From positions 426,504-490,503 of the forward strand of contig NZ_LMUF01000007.1 in assembly GCF_009766085.1 (NCBI RefSeq): a stretch of 64,000 nucleotides of DNA, in the 5' to 3' direction. The first letter of the stretch is position 1. Each line of letters opens with the position of its first letter. This DNA is from Burkholderia sp. S171. GTDB taxonomy: Bacteria; Pseudomonadota; Gammaproteobacteria; Burkholderiales; Burkholderiaceae. Below, one piece after another: positions 31,552 through 40,156 of the stretch. The notes under the pieces were generated by a model. It had not been told where the DNA came from. It worked only from the letters and a program-made list of their open reading frames with translations, and searched no databases. The position numbers and the translations under genes are program-made.

Positions 31552-32739
31552 ATGGCGCAACGTGAAGTGATGGTGGTCAGCGGCGTGCGGACCGCAATTG
31601 GCGATTTCGGCGGTGCGCTGAAGGACTTCAGCCCGACGGACCTCGGTGCACGCGTGGTGCGGGAGGTGTTGTCGCGAGCAAACGTGTCGGGTGAGGACGT
31701 TGGCCATGTGGTGTTCGGCAATGTGATCCAGACCGAACCCAAGGACATGTACTTGGCGCGTGTCGCCGCGTTGAACGGCGGCGTGGCGCAACACGCGCCC
31801 GCGCTGACCGTCAACCGCTTGTGCGGTTCGGGCCTGCAGGCAATCGTCTCGGCGGCTCAATCCATTCTGCTTGGCGACACCGATGTCGCCATCGGCGGCG
31901 GTGCGGAAAGCATGAGCCGCGCGCCGTATCTCGCGCCGTCGGTGCGTTTCGGACAGCGCATGGGCGACGCGCGTCTCGTCGACATGATGCTCGGCGCGCT
32001 GCACGATCCCTTCGATGCAATCCACATGGGCGTCACGGCGGAAAACGTCGCCTCTAAGTACGGCATTTCGCGCGAGACGCAGGACGAGCTTGCGCTCGAA
32101 TCCCATCGGCGCGCGGCTCGGGCTATCGAAGCGGGATATTTCAAGGAACAGATTCTTGCCGTCACGCAGGCATCGAAGAAGGGCGACATTGTCTTCGATA
32201 CCGACGAGCACGTCCGTCTGAACGCGACGCTCCAGGATTTCACGAAGCTCAAGCCCGTGTTTGCCAAGGAAAACGGAACGGTGACCGCAGGCAATGCGTC
32301 GGGCATCAACGACGCGGCCGCCGCCGTCGTGTTGATGGAACGCGGCGCGGCCGAAGCGCGTGGGCTGAAACCGCTCGCGCGGCTGGTTTCGTATGCGCAC
32401 GCGGGCGTTGATCCGAAATACATGGGTATCGGCCCAATTCCGGCCACACGCAAGGCGTTGGAGCGCGCGGGCCTGAGCGTTGGCGATCTCGATGTGATCG
32501 AAGCCAATGAAGCGTTTGCGGCGCAGGCTTGCGCGGTATCTAAAGAGCTGGAGCTGGACCCCGCGAAGGTCAATCCGAACGGCTCGGGCATTTCGCTCGG
32601 CCATCCGATTGGCGCAACCGGCGCGTTGATCACCGTGAAGGCGTTGTACGAGTTGCAGCGCGTGGGCGGACGTTACGCCCTGGTGACCATGTGCATTGGC
32701 GGCGGGCAGGGCATCGCGGCAATATTTGAACGCGTATGA
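31552..32739 (+). CDS. Acetyl-CoA C-acyltransferase (second thiolase, BktB-like)
   Basis: Thiolase of 395 aa with catalytic Cys91 (NRLCGSG), His351 (SLGHPIGATG) and a C-terminal Cys in CIGGGQG. The numbering is one residue above that of C. necator BktB (C90, H350, C380), and it is clearly distinct from the PhaA copy 6 kb upstream. A BktB-type enzyme would supply longer beta-ketoacyl-CoA such as 3-ketovaleryl-CoA; that specificity is inference. ACGAAGGAGC precedes the ATG. Confidence 0.92.
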   Translation: MAQREVMVVSGVRTAIGDFGGALKDFSPTDLGARVVREVLSRANVSGEDVGHVVFGNVIQTEPKDMYLARVAALNGGVAQHAPALTVNRLCGSGLQAIVSAAQSILLGDTDVAIGGGAESMSRAPYLAPSVRFGQRMGDARLVDMMLGALHDPFDAIHMGVTAENVASKYGISRETQDELALESHRRAARAIEAGYFKEQILAVTQASKKGDIVFDTDEHVRLNATLQDFTKLKPVFAKENGTVTAGNASGINDAAAAVVLMERGAAEARGLKPLARLVSYAHAGVDPKYMGIGPIPATRKALERAGLSVGDLDVIEANEAFAAQACAVSKELELDPAKVNPNGSGISLGHPIGATGALITVKALYELQRVGGRYALVTMCIGGGQGIAAIFERV

Positions 32740-32765
32740 GCAGGGTAAGGACAGGAAACTATTCG

Positions 32766-33413
32766 ATGACGCAAATGAAAGTGGCGGCGGTGGCGGCAGC
32801 GCTGTTGCTCGCCGGCTGTAATTCGGCCATGCCGCCCGACGGCTCCCGAGCGGTGTCGGCGGCACGCGCAGCGGCTACGCCAGGCGATCTCGGCCTGCAG
32901 GCGCCGGGTACGGCCGAAGCCATTGAGACGCTGGCGCTCCCGCCCGCTAAACCACTGACGCCGAATCCGGCGTATGCGCGTTTCCCGACCTATGTGGGGA
33001 CGCTCGGCGACAAGCAGATCGAGATGAAGCTTGGCGCAAAAACGGATGAGCGCACAGGGGTGCACGGCGAATACCGCGTCGCGGGCGCGTCGACGGTGAT
33101 TGTGGTCGCGGGCGACCGTGACGGCGATACGCTTGAGATCGAAGAGTCGAATGACGGCACGCATATCACGGGTAATTGGGTCGGCAAGTTTGCAGCCGAT
33201 GGCAGCGTGTCAGGCGAACGCATGAATGCTGACGATTCCAATCCGCTGCCGTTCGACCTCAAGCCGGTTGGCTCAGGAGTTGTGCCTGCTGCGGGTACGG
33301 TTGCGCCGAAAGCGCCGCAATCCGTTGCGCCTTCGCTTGAACCCGCGCCGCCCGCTCCGCCGGCCGCAGGCCGCGCGTTGGGCGGAACCAGCAACGTAAC
33401 GATCGGCGAGTGA
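32766..33413 (+). CDS. Putative lipoprotein, function unknown
   Basis: Protein of 215 aa with a lipoprotein signal (MKVAAVAAALLLAGC, lipobox LAGC), then Ala/Pro-rich linkers around a central domain of about 120 residues that looks mostly beta-strand (YVGTLGDKQIEMKLG, GDTLEIEESNDGTHITGNWV) and a Pro/Ala-rich tail. I do not recognise the domain. ATG 32766 is preceded by ACAGGAAAC; ATG 32736, overlapping the thiolase stop, is the alternative. A terminator follows at 33443. Confidence 0.78.
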   Translation: MTQMKVAAVAAALLLAGCNSAMPPDGSRAVSAARAAATPGDLGLQAPGTAEAIETLALPPAKPLTPNPAYARFPTYVGTLGDKQIEMKLGAKTDERTGVHGEYRVAGASTVIVVAGDRDGDTLEIEESNDGTHITGNWVGKFAADGSVSGERMNADDSNPLPFDLKPVGSGVVPAAGTVAPKAPQSVAPSLEPAPPAPPAAGRALGGTSNVTIGE

Positions 33414-33442
33414 AACACGAACTCGCCGTTCGATGTAACACG

Positions 33443-33476
33443 GCGTCATCGGCTTCCCGCGATGACGCTTTTTTTT
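33443..33476 (+). terminator. Rho-independent terminator after the lipoprotein gene
   Basis: Perfect 9-bp stem GCGTCATCG (33443-33451) / CGATGACGC (33460-33468) with an 8-base loop and an eight-T tail. Confidence 0.88.
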
Positions 33477-33504
33477 CTTATAGCCTCGAACAAGCAGGAC
33501 ACTC

Positions 33505-34701
33505 ATGACCGACTCCAGCAACTCGTCCAGTACGCGCAGCTTGCAGACCCGCATCGTTCATCCGGACGATCAGCTCAGCCCCGGTTTCGACTCGTTCTCG
33601 GTGCCGGTTGCACGGGCGTCGACCGTGGTGTTTCCGGATCTCGCCGCCATGCGCGCGCTCGTCTGGAGCGACGACAGTCAGTGGCGATACGGCCTTCACG
33701 CCACGCCCACGTCGCTTGCGTTGGCGCAGCGGCTGGCGGTGATCGAGGGCGGCAAGCATGCGTTGCTGCAACCGTCGGGTTTATCGGCTATATCGAACGT
33801 GTACTTTGGCTTGGTGAAGGCCGGCGATCACGTGATGATTCCCGACAACGCGTACTCGCCGAATCGCGATCACGCCGACTGGCTGGTCGCCGATTTCGGC
33901 CTGGAAGTGACGTATTACGATCCGCTGATCGGCGCGGGCATTGACGCGCTGATCCGGCCGAACACCAAGCTGATCTGGCTCGAAGCGCCGGGGTCGGTGA
34001 CCATGGAAGTGCAGGACGTGCCGGCGATCACGAAGGTTGCTCGGGCACGCAAGATCCTGACCGCTATCGACAATACGTATTCGGCGGGTCTCGCATTCAA
34101 GCCGTTCGACCATGGCGTCGATATCTCGGTGCAGGCGCTGACGAAGTACCAGTCCGGCGCGAGCGACATCCTGATGGGCGCGACGATTACCGCCGACAAA
34201 GCCATCCATATGAAGTTGAAGAGCGCGCGAATGCGCATGGGAATTGGCGTGTCTTCGGACGACTGTTCGCTCGTGCTGCGCAGTCTGCCGACCATGCAAA
34301 TCCGTTTCGATGCGCATGACCGGACGGCGCTTGCGCTGGCTCACTGGCTCAAGACGCGGCCGGAGATTGAAGCGGTGTTGCATCCGGCGTTGTCCGATTG
34401 CCCGGGCCATGAATTCTTCAAACGCGATTTCACGGGGGCGGGCGGATTGTTTTCGGTGGTCTTCGATAAACGCTACAGCCCGGCGCAAATCGATACCTTC
34501 GTCGAGGCGCTGGAAAACTTCGCGATTGGCTGGAGCTGGGGCGGTGCGAATAGTCTCGCGATGCCGTACGACATCAAGTCGATGCGCACGGCTGGCGACT
34601 GGCCGCATGAGGGCGTGTTAGTGCGGTTTTATATCGGCCTGGAAGATCAGGCGGATCTGCAGGCGGATCTGGAGCGGGCGCTGGCGGGGTTGGAGGGGTA
34701 A
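33505..34701 (+). CDS. metC: Cystathionine beta-lyase-type PLP enzyme
   Basis: Cys/Met-metabolism PLP enzyme of 398 aa. The PLP-lysine lies in the family motif as VQALTKYQSGASD, with GLHATPTSLALAQRLAVIEG and LQPSGLSAISNVYF upstream. The overall pattern fits cystathionine beta-lyase, which releases homocysteine and pyruvate from cystathionine, but gamma-lyase or related activities cannot be excluded. It stands alone between a terminator and the convergent serB. Confidence 0.87.
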   Translation: MTDSSNSSSTRSLQTRIVHPDDQLSPGFDSFSVPVARASTVVFPDLAAMRALVWSDDSQWRYGLHATPTSLALAQRLAVIEGGKHALLQPSGLSAISNVYFGLVKAGDHVMIPDNAYSPNRDHADWLVADFGLEVTYYDPLIGAGIDALIRPNTKLIWLEAPGSVTMEVQDVPAITKVARARKILTAIDNTYSAGLAFKPFDHGVDISVQALTKYQSGASDILMGATITADKAIHMKLKSARMRMGIGVSSDDCSLVLRSLPTMQIRFDAHDRTALALAHWLKTRPEIEAVLHPALSDCPGHEFFKRDFTGAGGLFSVVFDKRYSPAQIDTFVEALENFAIGWSWGGANSLAMPYDIKSMRTAGDWPHEGVLVRFYIGLEDQADLQADLERALAGLEG

Positions 34702-34833
34702 AGACGCCTTTGCTCGTTGACGCGTGCCGGCGCGTCGCCTCCTGAATTTCCGATGGGAGCATTCTGTAATGACAAGATTGTTCTTGCTGATCTTGGGCAA
34801 GGCGGTTAGCGAACTGCGCGTTCCCCGCCCCGC

Positions 34834-35676
34834 TCAAAACAGCCGCAGCAATCCGTCCAGCCCCACGAAGTTCAACGCCAGCCCAGCCGCTTCGCGAACC
34901 ACCGGCTTCGCCCGGAACGCGACCGACAAGCCCGCTTCCGCCATCATCTTCAGGTCGTTCGACCCGTCGCCCATGGCGATTGACCGCTGTGGATCAATAC
35001 CCAGTTGCGCGCAAGTTTCACGCAACGTGCGCGCTTTGACATCAGCGTTGACGATCTCCCCGGTCACCCTCCCGGTCAGCTTGCCATCGACTATTTCAAG
35101 CGTATTCGCGCGCGTGAAATCCAGCCCGAGCCGTGCCTTGAGCTTTTCGGTGAAGAACGTGAAGCCGCCCGATACCAGCAGGGTTTTCAATCCCGCCGCC
35201 TTCGCCCCCGCCAACATGATTTCCGCGCCCGGCGACAACCGCAGCCGTTCCTCATAAACCCGTTCCAGCGCGCTTGCGTCGAGTCCCTTCAGCAGCGCGA
35301 CACGTCGCGTCAGGCTCTCGTTGAAGTCCTTGATTTCGCCGCGCATCGACGCTTCGGTGATTGCCGCGACCTCTGCCTTCAACCCGCAAAAATCGGCGAT
35401 CTCGTCGATACACTCGATGGTAATCAACGTCGAATCCATGTCCATGGCGACGAGGCCGAAGTCACTCAGGCGCCACGCCGGGTCGATGAACGCGTAATCC
35501 AGCCGATGCGTGCCGCAATACGCATCGATATCCGGCCGCTGCAGAGGATCGGCGCCGCGCAGCTGCAACACCCGGCCGGCGTCCGCGCGGTCAGTATGCT
35601 GCGAGCGGGCGAGGGCGGTGAGCGGTTTCAAATGGGACTCGGCGATCGGATCGAGGCTTTGGATGACAAGGTTCAT
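34834..35676 (-). CDS. serB: Phosphoserine phosphatase SerB
   Basis: HAD-superfamily phosphatase of 280 aa that completes serine synthesis. Motif I is DMDSTLI with the nucleophile Asp, motif II is the Ser in LLVSGGFTFF, and motif IV is GDGSNDLKMMA. An N-terminal ACT-like part (~80 residues) precedes the catalytic domain. The start at 35676 (MNLVIQSLDP) fits the family; the frame is open to 35859 but overlaps the divergent P450 promoter. Confidence 0.95.
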   Translation of the reverse strand: MNLVIQSLDPIAESHLKPLTALARSQHTDRADAGRVLQLRGADPLQRPDIDAYCGTHRLDYAFIDPAWRLSDFGLVAMDMDSTLITIECIDEIADFCGLKAEVAAITEASMRGEIKDFNESLTRRVALLKGLDASALERVYEERLRLSPGAEIMLAGAKAAGLKTLLVSGGFTFFTEKLKARLGLDFTRANTLEIVDGKLTGRVTGEIVNADVKARTLRETCAQLGIDPQRSIAMGDGSNDLKMMAEAGLSVAFRAKPVVREAAGLALNFVGLDGLLRLF

Positions 35677-35818
35677 GACGGGCGGAGAGCGAGAAAAATA
35701 GCGATGGGAAAAATGCGAGACCCGCAGTGCGTGACCCGTCATTGTAATGGTCCCGACCGATGGCGGACGTGCGCGCCGCGCCGCTATGATGGCTGTCGAT
35801 AAAACGACGGAGACACGC

Positions 35819-37045
35819 ATGACCCCAACCGAACGCGCGCTCGGCTTCGATCTGCGCAAGCTCGATGCCGCGTTTTACGCCGACCCGTATCCGGTCTATG
35901 ACGCGCTGCGCACCCAGGAGCCGATCAAGACCATGCCCGACGGCTCGCTGTTTCTCACGCGGTATCGGGACGTTCAGGCCGTGTATCGCGATCCGAAAAC
36001 CTTCAGTTCCGACAAAACCGTTGAATTTGGCCCGAAGTATGGCGTCCATACTCCGCTGTTCGCGCATCACACGACAAGCCTCGTATTTAACGATCCGCCG
36101 CGGCACACGCGGGTGCGCAAACTGATCGCGGGGGCACTGACCGCCCGTGCGATCGCGGCAATGGAGCCGGGTCTTGTACGTCTGATCGATGGCCTTCTCG
36201 ACCAGGCTGCGGTACGCCGTGAGGTCGATTTGATCGATGATTTTGCTTCGGCGATTCCAGTTGAAGTGATCGGCAATTTGCTCGACGTGCCGCACGATGA
36301 ACGCGCGCCATTGCGCGAATGGTCGCTCGCGATTCTCGGCGCGCTGGAACCTTCGCTAAATCCGGAACAGGAAGCGCGGGGTAATCGGGCGGTAGCGGAT
36401 TTCATCGACTATCTGGTGACGCTGGTTGCGCGGCGTCGGGCGCATCCCGGCGATCCGCAGCATGACGTGCTGACGCGGCTGATTCAAAGCGAAGCCAACG
36501 GAGAGCGTCTGGACGAAGCTGAACTGCTGCACAACTGCATTTTTATCCTGAACGCGGGGCACGAGACAACGACGAATCTGATTGGGAACGGCATCGTGCT
36601 GCTGGCGCAATGGCCGGAGCAGCGGGCGCGATTATTGGCCGATCCTGCGTTGATCGAGCGTGCGATCGAGGAATGTTTGCGCTACGAAAGCTCGAACCAG
36701 CTTGGCAACCGGATCGCGACGGCGGATACGGATATTGCCGGGATACCGGTGCCGCGTGGGACGCCGGTGACGTTGTGCATTGGGGCGGCGAATCGCGATC
36801 CGGAGCAGTTTGAAGCAGCGGATCAATTCGATATTGCTCGCGACCCAAACCGGCATCTTGCGTTTGGGTTCGGGATTCATCAGTGCGCGGGGTTATCGCT
36901 GGCTCGGCTGGAGGCGCGTATAGCAATAGGGCGATTGATTGCGCGCTTCCCGGATTACGGACTCGCGGGAGAGCCGGTGCGCGCGTCCCGGGCGCGGTTT
37001 CGAGGATTTGTGAAGGCGCCGGTGAGGGTGGTTGAGGGTGGATGA
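35819..37045 (+). CDS. Cytochrome P450
   Basis: Soluble bacterial P450 of 408 aa. The I-helix motif AGHETTTN, the K-helix ExxR (ECLR), and the heme-binding loop FGFGIHQCAGLSLAR with its Cys are complete. The substrate cannot be inferred, and no ferredoxin or reductase gene lies nearby, so it must use partners encoded elsewhere. ATG 35819 follows ACGGAGAC. The end of the gene runs through a G-rich repeat that forms a four-tract G-quadruplex-type motif. Confidence 0.93.
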   Translation: MTPTERALGFDLRKLDAAFYADPYPVYDALRTQEPIKTMPDGSLFLTRYRDVQAVYRDPKTFSSDKTVEFGPKYGVHTPLFAHHTTSLVFNDPPRHTRVRKLIAGALTARAIAAMEPGLVRLIDGLLDQAAVRREVDLIDDFASAIPVEVIGNLLDVPHDERAPLREWSLAILGALEPSLNPEQEARGNRAVADFIDYLVTLVARRRAHPGDPQHDVLTRLIQSEANGERLDEAELLHNCIFILNAGHETTTNLIGNGIVLLAQWPEQRARLLADPALIERAIEECLRYESSNQLGNRIATADTDIAGIPVPRGTPVTLCIGAANRDPEQFEAADQFDIARDPNRHLAFGFGIHQCAGLSLARLEARIAIGRLIARFPDYGLAGEPVRASRARFRGFVKAPVRVVEGG

Positions 37046-37057
37046 GGGTGGAGAGGG
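37026..37057 (+). other. Four-tract G-quadruplex-type motif over the P450 stop codon
   Basis: Four GGG tracts at 37026, 37036, 37046 and 37055 are separated by loops of 7, 7 and 6 bases, within a degenerate tandem repeat of GAGGGTGG. It fits the canonical G3 N1-7 pattern. The stop codon TGA is at 37043-37045. Confidence 0.6.
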
Positions 37058-37064
37058 TGGTTGC

Positions 37065-37089
37065 AGGCGCCCTGGATGGCGCGCCTTTG
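37065..37089. terminator. Hairpin between the P450 gene and brnA
   Basis: Arms AGGCGC (37065-37070) and GCGCCT (37081-37086) can pair, followed by TTT on the plus strand. It lies between two convergent genes and may end either transcript; the U tract is short. Confidence 0.45.
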
Positions 37090-37109
37090 CTCAGCCACTC
37101 ATCCATCTT

Positions 37110-37403
37110 TCACCGCATCAATCCGTGCGATTTCGCGTAGTCGCGCAACGCGGCGTTCATTCGCGTTTGCCAGCCTTCGCCTTGGGCTTTATAGGCGTCG
37201 ACCACGTCTGGGTCGATGCGCAACTTGATGGGTAACTTCGGATTGTCCAGCTTCGGTCGTCCGCGCGGACGCAGAATTTCCGTCGCTCGCTCTTGCCAGT
37301 ACAACTCCGGCAAGACTTCCGACGCCGGTCGTGCGCGGGCGAATTCCGCCTCACCCCATTCGGGGTTCTCGTCCAGCACTTCTTCCTTGCTCTGCTTGCT
37401 CAT
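37110..37403 (-). CDS. BrnA-like antitoxin (DUF4415)
   Basis: Antitoxin of 97 aa. The C-terminal part LPIKLRIDPDVVDAYKAQG followed by GWQTRMNAALRDYAKSHG is the BrnA/DUF4415 pattern, a ribbon-helix-helix DNA-binding domain. The N-terminal half is charged and would wrap the toxin. It overlaps the toxin gene by 53 bp in another frame, much more than the usual few bases. It probably represses its own operon through the GTAC-containing repeats at 37663-37710. Confidence 0.88.
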   Translation of the reverse strand: MSKQSKEEVLDENPEWGEAEFARARPASEVLPELYWQERATEILRPRGRPKLDNPKLPIKLRIDPDVVDAYKAQGEGWQTRMNAALRDYAKSHGLMR

Positions 37404-37656
37404 ACCGCTTTACCTCGCGAAGGTTCGCCTTCCGTAGACTAATAACGTGAATCTTGTTGCCACGTGGTGTGAATACCAGCATATGTAGCCGGTCGGCTAT
37501 TAAACCGAGGGCCTGAAACCGGCGCTCGACATAAATGTTGCGACAATCCTCGACGATCAATGCACTCGCCATGACAAAGTCGCGAACCGCCTCGAACGAC
37601 AGGCCTCGTTCTTGAATATTTGCTTCACTCTTTGGGGTGTTATACGAGATGCTCAT
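37351..37656 (-). CDS. BrnT-like ribonuclease toxin
   Basis: Toxin of about 101 aa of the BrnT family (RelE-like fold, blocks translation by cutting RNA). Family features are SEANIQERGLSFEAVRDF near the N-terminus, then LIVEDCRNIYVERRFQALG, and the IHVISLRKANLREVKRYE core. ATG 37656 lies 4 nt beyond a -10 hexamer, suggesting a leaderless mRNA; a TTG at 37689 would add 11 residues and would overlap the promoter. The last ~17 residues are encoded in the overlap with the antitoxin gene. Confidence 0.87.
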   Translation of the reverse strand: MSISYNTPKSEANIQERGLSFEAVRDFVMASALIVEDCRNIYVERRFQALGLIADRLHMLVFTPRGNKIHVISLRKANLREVKRYEQAEQGRSAGREPRMG

Positions 37657-37660
37657 GAAT

Positions 37661-37710
37661 AATGTACCCCCAAAAAACAGTGAGTACAAGGATTATTTGT
37701 ACACCCAAAA
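37661..37710 (-). promoter_or_regulatory. Promoter and repeat sites of the brnTA-like operon
   Basis: On the minus strand TTGTAC (37684-37689) and TACATT (37661-37666) are separated by 17 bp. A 13-base direct repeat with one mismatch, TGTACCCCCAAAA (37663-37675) and TGTACACCCAAAA (37698-37710), and an inverted repeat GTACAA-N7-TTGTAC (37684-37702) cover the promoter. These are candidate antitoxin binding sites. Confidence 0.65.
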
Positions 37711-37882
37711 TTTATAAGTGCTGTTGGCTGAAAAGCCACAAACACGAGGACAGCAGGATGAATTGCCGAAGGATGCACACGATTGGGCGCGCCGGCTCCA
37801 ATTCGTCATTGCATTGCAATAATCCCGCTCCCGCAAGATTTTAAGAATACGTAAATTCCTATTTGCATTTACGGGATGACAA

Positions 37883-38857
37883 CTACCGCATGACTCTTTG
37901 CGGGTCCACGTCCCAGTAGGGCGGATCGCCGAAATGCTCGGTCAGGAAATCGACGAATGCCGTCGTTTTTGGCGGCACGAATGCGCGGCTCGGATACACC
38001 GCCCAGATCGCCACCGTTTCTGCGAGCGGATAGCTATCGAGCACGGTCACCAGTTCGCCGCTGTGCAGAAACGGCGCCACGCTCCAGGTCGATTTCAACC
38101 CGATGCCAAAGCCGGCCAGCAATGCATCGCGGATGACTTCGCCGTTATCCGTCTCAAGCCGGCCGGACACGCGCACGTCGATAGTCCCGGTCGGCGTGAC
38201 GAACGCCCAGTCGCGTTGGCCGGACAGAATCGCGCACTCGTGCTGAGCGAGATCGGCGGGGTGGCGAGGCATGCCGTGCTCAGCGAGATACGCCGGCGAC
38301 GCGCACAGCACGCGCCGGTTGCTGGCGAGTTTTCTTGCGACGAGCGTCGAGTCCTTTAACGCGCCAAGACGCACCGCCAGATCAATGCCTTTATCGACGA
38401 GATCGACTATCTGGTCGGTGAGGCGCAAGTCGAGGCTCACGCCCGGATAGCGGCGCAGGAATTCAGGAATGGCCGGCGATACATGCTGACGCCCGAGCGA
38501 AGACGGCATCGTCACGCGCAAACGCCCCTGCGGTTGCTCGAACGCGCGTCCGACCGAAGCGCGGGCAGCATCGGCGGCGTCGAGCAACGCGCGGGCGTGC
38601 TCGATAAAAATCTCGCCTTCCTGCGTGACGCTGATGCGTCGTGTCGTCCGATGCAAAAGCCGCGCGCCAAGCTGCCGTTCGAGTTGGGCGAGCCTGGCGC
38701 TCGCGACGGCGGCGGACAACCCGAATTCCCGTCCCGCCGCAGACAGATTCGATAAAGCCGCCGATCGCACGAACAACGCGACGTCCAGCAGGTCGAGCTG
38801 CGCTTCATACGGTAATTCGCCCTGAACGTCCATTTTCGTCATCTTCGTGATTTTCAA
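37883..38857 (-). CDS. LysR-family transcriptional regulator
   Basis: LysR-type regulator of 324 aa. The N-terminal winged helix-turn-helix is visible in LSNLSAAGREFGLSAAVASA followed by RLAQLERQLGARLLHRTTRR, and the rest is the substrate-binding domain. It is divergent from the oxidoreductase gene at 38963, the usual arrangement for a LysR regulator and its target. Start candidates are ATG 38857 and ATG 38833. The inducer is unknown. Confidence 0.92.
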   Translation of the reverse strand: MKITKMTKMDVQGELPYEAQLDLLDVALFVRSAALSNLSAAGREFGLSAAVASARLAQLERQLGARLLHRTTRRISVTQEGEIFIEHARALLDAADAARASVGRAFEQPQGRLRVTMPSSLGRQHVSPAIPEFLRRYPGVSLDLRLTDQIVDLVDKGIDLAVRLGALKDSTLVARKLASNRRVLCASPAYLAEHGMPRHPADLAQHECAILSGQRDWAFVTPTGTIDVRVSGRLETDNGEVIRDALLAGFGIGLKSTWSVAPFLHSGELVTVLDSYPLAETVAIWAVYPSRAFVPPKTTAFVDFLTEHFGDPPYWDVDPQRVMR

Positions 38858-38863
38858 TAAAAT

Positions 38864-38900
38864 GTTTCAGCGATTATGACGGTTTCACGCGAAGCTGAAA
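38864..38900. promoter_or_regulatory. Candidate LysR operator in the divergent promoter region
   Basis: TTTCAGC (38865-38871) and GCTGAAA (38894-38900) form a 7-bp inverted repeat with a 22-base spacer, and GTTTCA occurs twice in direct orientation (38864 and 38882). It lies between the divergent LysR and oxidoreductase genes. Confidence 0.45.
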
Positions 38901-38962
38901 GCCCTTAACATCGGGTCCATGCATTGCATCAGCAACGCCTGACACCCCTGAAGGAGCTTTTT

Positions 38963-39979
38963 ATGAAAGCCATTGCCCTGACCCGTTACTTGCCCATCTC
39001 GAACCCGGAATCGTTGATGGACGTGGAGATCGACAAACCTACGCCGGTTGGCCATGACCTGCTGGTGAAGGTCGAAGCGATCGGCGTGAACCCCGTCGAC
39101 ACGAAAGTGCGTGCGCCGAAGGACAAGGTCGAAGACGCGCCACGTGTCCTGGGCTGGGATGCATCCGGTGTGGTCGAAGCGGTCGGTCCGGACGTCACGC
39201 TCTTCAAGGTGGGCGACCCCGTCTTTTATGCCGGCAGCATCACGCGGCCGGGTACGAACAGCGAGTTCCATCTGGTCGATGAACGTATTGTCGGCGTCAA
39301 GCCCCAATCGCTCGACTTCTCGCACGCCGCAGCCTTGCCGCTTACCACGATCACCGCATGGGAAGCGCTGTTCGCCCGGCTGGGCGTATCGGCACAAGGA
39401 CATGACGCCGGCAAGTCCGTGTTGATCGTGGGCGGCGCGGGCGGCGTGGGTTCGATCGGTATCCAGCTTGCGAAAAAAGTGGCGAAGCTGACGGTGATCG
39501 CGACCGCGTCGCGGCCGGAATCGGCGAAGTGGGCGACCGAACTGGGCGCGGATCATATCGTCGACCATTTCGGGGATATGCCCAAGCAACTGAAGGACGC
39601 AGGTTTCGAGCAGGTCGACTACGTGCTGATTTTCAATGACACGGACAAGCACTTTCCCGCCGCAGCCGCAGTCATTGCACCGCAAGGGGGCATCTGCTCG
39701 ATCGTCGAAAACGACAAGCCGATTCCCGTTGAATTGCTGAAGGCGAAAAGCGCCGCGTTCCATTGGGAGTTCATGTTCACGCGCTCGATGTTCGGTACGC
39801 CAGACATGCTCGAACAACACAAGCTGCTGACTGAAGTGGCGCGACTGATCGACGCAGGCACGATCAAGACGACGCTGGGCCGCGACCTCGGCAAGATCAA
39901 CGCGACGAACCTGCGTGAGGCGCATCGCCTTTTGGAAGAAGGGCGCGCGATCGGCAAACTGGTGCTGACGGGGTTCTGA
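38963..39979 (+). CDS. Zinc-type alcohol dehydrogenase-like / quinone oxidoreductase family protein
   Basis: MDR-superfamily NADPH-dependent oxidoreductase of 338 aa. The catalytic-domain opening GVNPVDTKVR, the cofactor loop VLIVGGAGGVGSIGIQLAKK and a closing EEGRAIGKLVLTGF are typical. Classical zinc-binding cysteines are not evident, so it is probably a quinone-reductase-like enzyme acting on alkenals or quinones. AAGGAG lies at 38951-38956, 6 bp before the ATG. Regulation by the divergent LysR protein is likely. Confidence 0.9.
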   Translation: MKAIALTRYLPISNPESLMDVEIDKPTPVGHDLLVKVEAIGVNPVDTKVRAPKDKVEDAPRVLGWDASGVVEAVGPDVTLFKVGDPVFYAGSITRPGTNSEFHLVDERIVGVKPQSLDFSHAAALPLTTITAWEALFARLGVSAQGHDAGKSVLIVGGAGGVGSIGIQLAKKVAKLTVIATASRPESAKWATELGADHIVDHFGDMPKQLKDAGFEQVDYVLIFNDTDKHFPAAAAVIAPQGGICSIVENDKPIPVELLKAKSAAFHWEFMFTRSMFGTPDMLEQHKLLTEVARLIDAGTIKTTLGRDLGKINATNLREAHRLLEEGRAIGKLVLTGF

Positions 39980-40156
39980 TTCGCCGGGCGGTTCGATCGC
40001 CCAATCCGTTGCAAGCTGCGCGCGCGCCGCGGGTTTCCCATGAGAAGCCCGTGGCGCGCGTCGCGCTAGACTGATCGCGCCACACGCGCGGCGCGGCCAC
40101 CCCGGCGCCGTTGCTGTATGCCCGGCGTGACGGCTGCAAACGGAGGGGGTTTTCGC

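Noticed and set aside
40021..40060. 17-bp imperfect hairpin after the oxidoreductase gene as a terminator
   Set aside because: The stem is long but has two mismatches and no T run follows, so it is not a clear Rho-independent terminator.
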